A stretch of 64,000 nt of DNA from Ruminococcus sp. AF41-9 (lineage in GTDB: Bacteria > Bacillota > Clostridia > Lachnospirales > Lachnospiraceae). Position numbers and translations under genes: made by a program. Under the pieces are notes generated by a model. The model was not told the DNA's origin and did not search any database. It saw only the letters and a program-made list of their open reading frames with translations. The stretch's first letter is position 1, and each line of letters opens with the position of its first letter. This document shows, in pieces, positions 62,787 to 64,000 of this stretch. The DNA is taken from assembly GCF_003477525.1 (NCBI RefSeq), contig NZ_QUDO01000001.1:1-64000 (forward strand). The letters are read 5' to 3'.

Positions 62787-64000
62787 ATGAAAAACAAGTA
62801 TCTTACCAGGTTTATGTGTCTGACACTGGCATCCGGGATGATTTTATCCGGATCCATGCCTGTGTTTGCGGCCGAGGAGACTGTATATACATCAGATGAA
62901 TTTGGATCCAGCTCAGACGATTTCAGTTCTTCCGGGGATGATACAACAGGGGATATTTCATCGGAACCTGATGTGCCGTCCGAAGATCCGACACCAGAAC
63001 CTGCGGACCCGACACCTGTACCGGATACACCGGAGCCGGAACCGACGGTAACACCTGTACCGGACACGCCGACGCCGGATACACCAACACCGGAACCGAC
63101 AGTAACACCTGTACCGGACACACCGACACCGGAGCCGACAGTAACACCGATTCCGAATACACCGACACCGGAGCCGACGGTAACACCGGTTCCGAACACA
63201 CCGACACCGGAGCCGACAGTGACACCGACACCGGGAACGATGACTACCGATAATGCCATGGCAGTGATCAACCGGATCAATGAACTTCACCAGCAGAGCA
63301 TTACTCTGGAGAAGAAATCACTGGTTCAGAGTATCCGTACGGCATATGAGGCGCTGACAGATGATGAGAAAAATCAGGTAACCAACTATGGCCTTCTGCT
63401 TCAGATGGAGAATAGCATCACAGAACTCGAAGCAAAGCAGAACAACCAGAATAATCAGAATGTAACTCCTGCCAATCCTTTTTCTGATCAGGCGAATACA
63501 GTTGCGGCACAGACAGGAACTCCGGTTTATTATGCGTCCAATATTCACGCTGGCAAGGATTTTTATCTGGACAGCCTGAAGAATAATTATAATCTGACTT
63601 TCTCCGATGATTTCGCATCTGTGATGGATGAAATTGAGAAAGAATACAAAGAGAAGAACAAACTGACAGATGCCAGTGATGCTTCCGGAAGTAAGACAAC
63701 CACTTCCGCGGACAGTCTTCTGGTAAGAAACTGGCAGGATATCCTTGCAGTTTATGTATATCAGCAGAGCCAGCAGGGAAAAACAGAATATACACTGGAT
63801 GCTTCCTGCAAAGATGATCTGGCAGAAATTTTTGCAGAACTCAATCCGGTTGTCAGGGACAAGCAGAACATCACACATGTTACATACGGCAACCGTAAGA
63901 TTAATTATTATATTAAAAAGAATAAAATTTCCAAACAGGACCGAAAGATCCTTAAGAAATATGTAGAGACAGACTGTAAGCTTCTCTGTGCAGTCGTAAC
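62787..64000 (+). CDS. Secreted protein with proline/threonine repeats (cut by window end)
   Basis: The first 404 or so residues of an exported protein that continues past the window. A signal peptide (LTRFMCLTLASGMILSG, cleavage near VFA-AEE) is followed by a Ser/Asp-rich stretch, then a Pro/Thr-rich region with TPEPTVTPVPDTP units (about residues 68-150) and a helical segment (MAVINRINELHQQSITLEKK). A more structured domain starts near residue 245 (GTPVYYASNIHAGKDFYLDS). In related genomes such proteins often end in an NlpC/P60 or other cell-wall hydrolase domain, which I cannot check here. The ribosome binding site AAGGGAG is about 12 bases upstream. Confidence 0.8.
   Translation, partial: MKNKYLTRFMCLTLASGMILSGSMPVFAAEETVYTSDEFGSSSDDFSSSGDDTTGDISSEPDVPSEDPTPEPADPTPVPDTPEPEPTVTPVPDTPTPDTPTPEPTVTPVPDTPTPEPTVTPIPNTPTPEPTVTPVPNTPTPEPTVTPTPGTMTTDNAMAVINRINELHQQSITLEKKSLVQSIRTAYEALTDDEKNQVTNYGLLLQMENSITELEAKQNNQNNQNVTPANPFSDQANTVAAQTGTPVYYASNIHAGKDFYLDSLKNNYNLTFSDDFASVMDEIEKEYKEKNKLTDASDASGSKTTTSADSLLVRNWQDILAVYVYQQSQQGKTEYTLDASCKDDLAEIFAELNPVVRDKQNITHVTYGNRKINYYIKKNKISKQDRKILKKYVETDCKLLCAVV
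62988..63240 (+). repeat. Proline/threonine tandem repeat region
   Basis: About five imperfect copies of a 42-48 base unit encoding TPEPTVTP(V/I)P(D/N)TP. They form a flexible cell-wall-spanning linker and could vary in copy number. Confidence 0.8.

Overview
The window looks like chromosomal DNA of an anaerobic, endospore-forming Firmicute, most likely a Lachnospiraceae gut bacterium close to Blautia or Ruminococcus. The pointers are an alpha/beta small acid-soluble spore protein with a sigma-G-like promoter, a YlbJ sporulation membrane protein, the RecU resolvase, the short HisG plus HisZ pair, and near-ideal sigma-A promoters with 17-base spacers. The genus is inferred; the Firmicute assignment rests on the genes. 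No rRNA, tRNA or CRISPR array was seen.

Layout. 1-13.6 kb is housekeeping: udk, a candidate small RNA, a spore protein, mgsA, rsmD, coaD, a coiled-coil protein, ylbJ (reverse strand), pepD, an M23 peptidase, a small alarmone synthetase, a YgiQ radical SAM protein, an RluA-type pseudouridine synthase, lepB and recU. 13.6-17.9 kb is a partial histidine operon (hisZGDB and hisI). 17.9-24.8 kb is a cobalamin-riboswitch-controlled cluster encoding a secreted CbiK-like chelatase, a secreted two-domain protein resembling haem-binding surface proteins, and a complete ABC importer. 25-29 kb has a LytTR two-component system, a secreted transglutaminase-like protein and a broken Ig-like protein. 29-31 kb is glmS. 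31-36.9 kb is accessory: IS4 and TnpB remnants, unknown genes and an AAA-ATPase/nuclease-type gene. 37-42 kb is a glucose-family PTS transporter behind an antiterminator site, its likely LicT/GlcT-type antiterminator, and HipA/DUF3990 remnants. 41.9-44.5 kb is a reverse-strand alcohol and aldehyde dehydrogenase pair. 44.8-55.3 kb is a GntR regulator followed by an M42 aminopeptidase, an oligopeptide ABC transporter and a flavin/Fe-S reductase. 55-64 kb holds a MacB/FtsX-type ABC system, a DUF6465-like protein, a MATE exporter, TspO, an unknown helical protein, a response-regulator remnant and a secreted repeat protein that runs off the window.

Two things cut across the window. A strongly structured element of about 165 bases occurs twice (17912-18075 and 45517-45681); one copy supplies the last codons of hisI and the other sits just upstream of the gntR gene. 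Also, at least nine genes are each broken by the loss of one or more single bases, every loss explainable as one base missing from a short run of identical bases and none as a gain. This points to sequencing or assembly error, so the affected genes are probably intact in the organism.

The most interesting unit is the B12-riboswitch cluster. It combines an exported metal chelatase, an exported tetrapyrrole-type binding protein and an importer, which suggests scavenging or remodelling of tetrapyrroles or corrinoids outside the cell.
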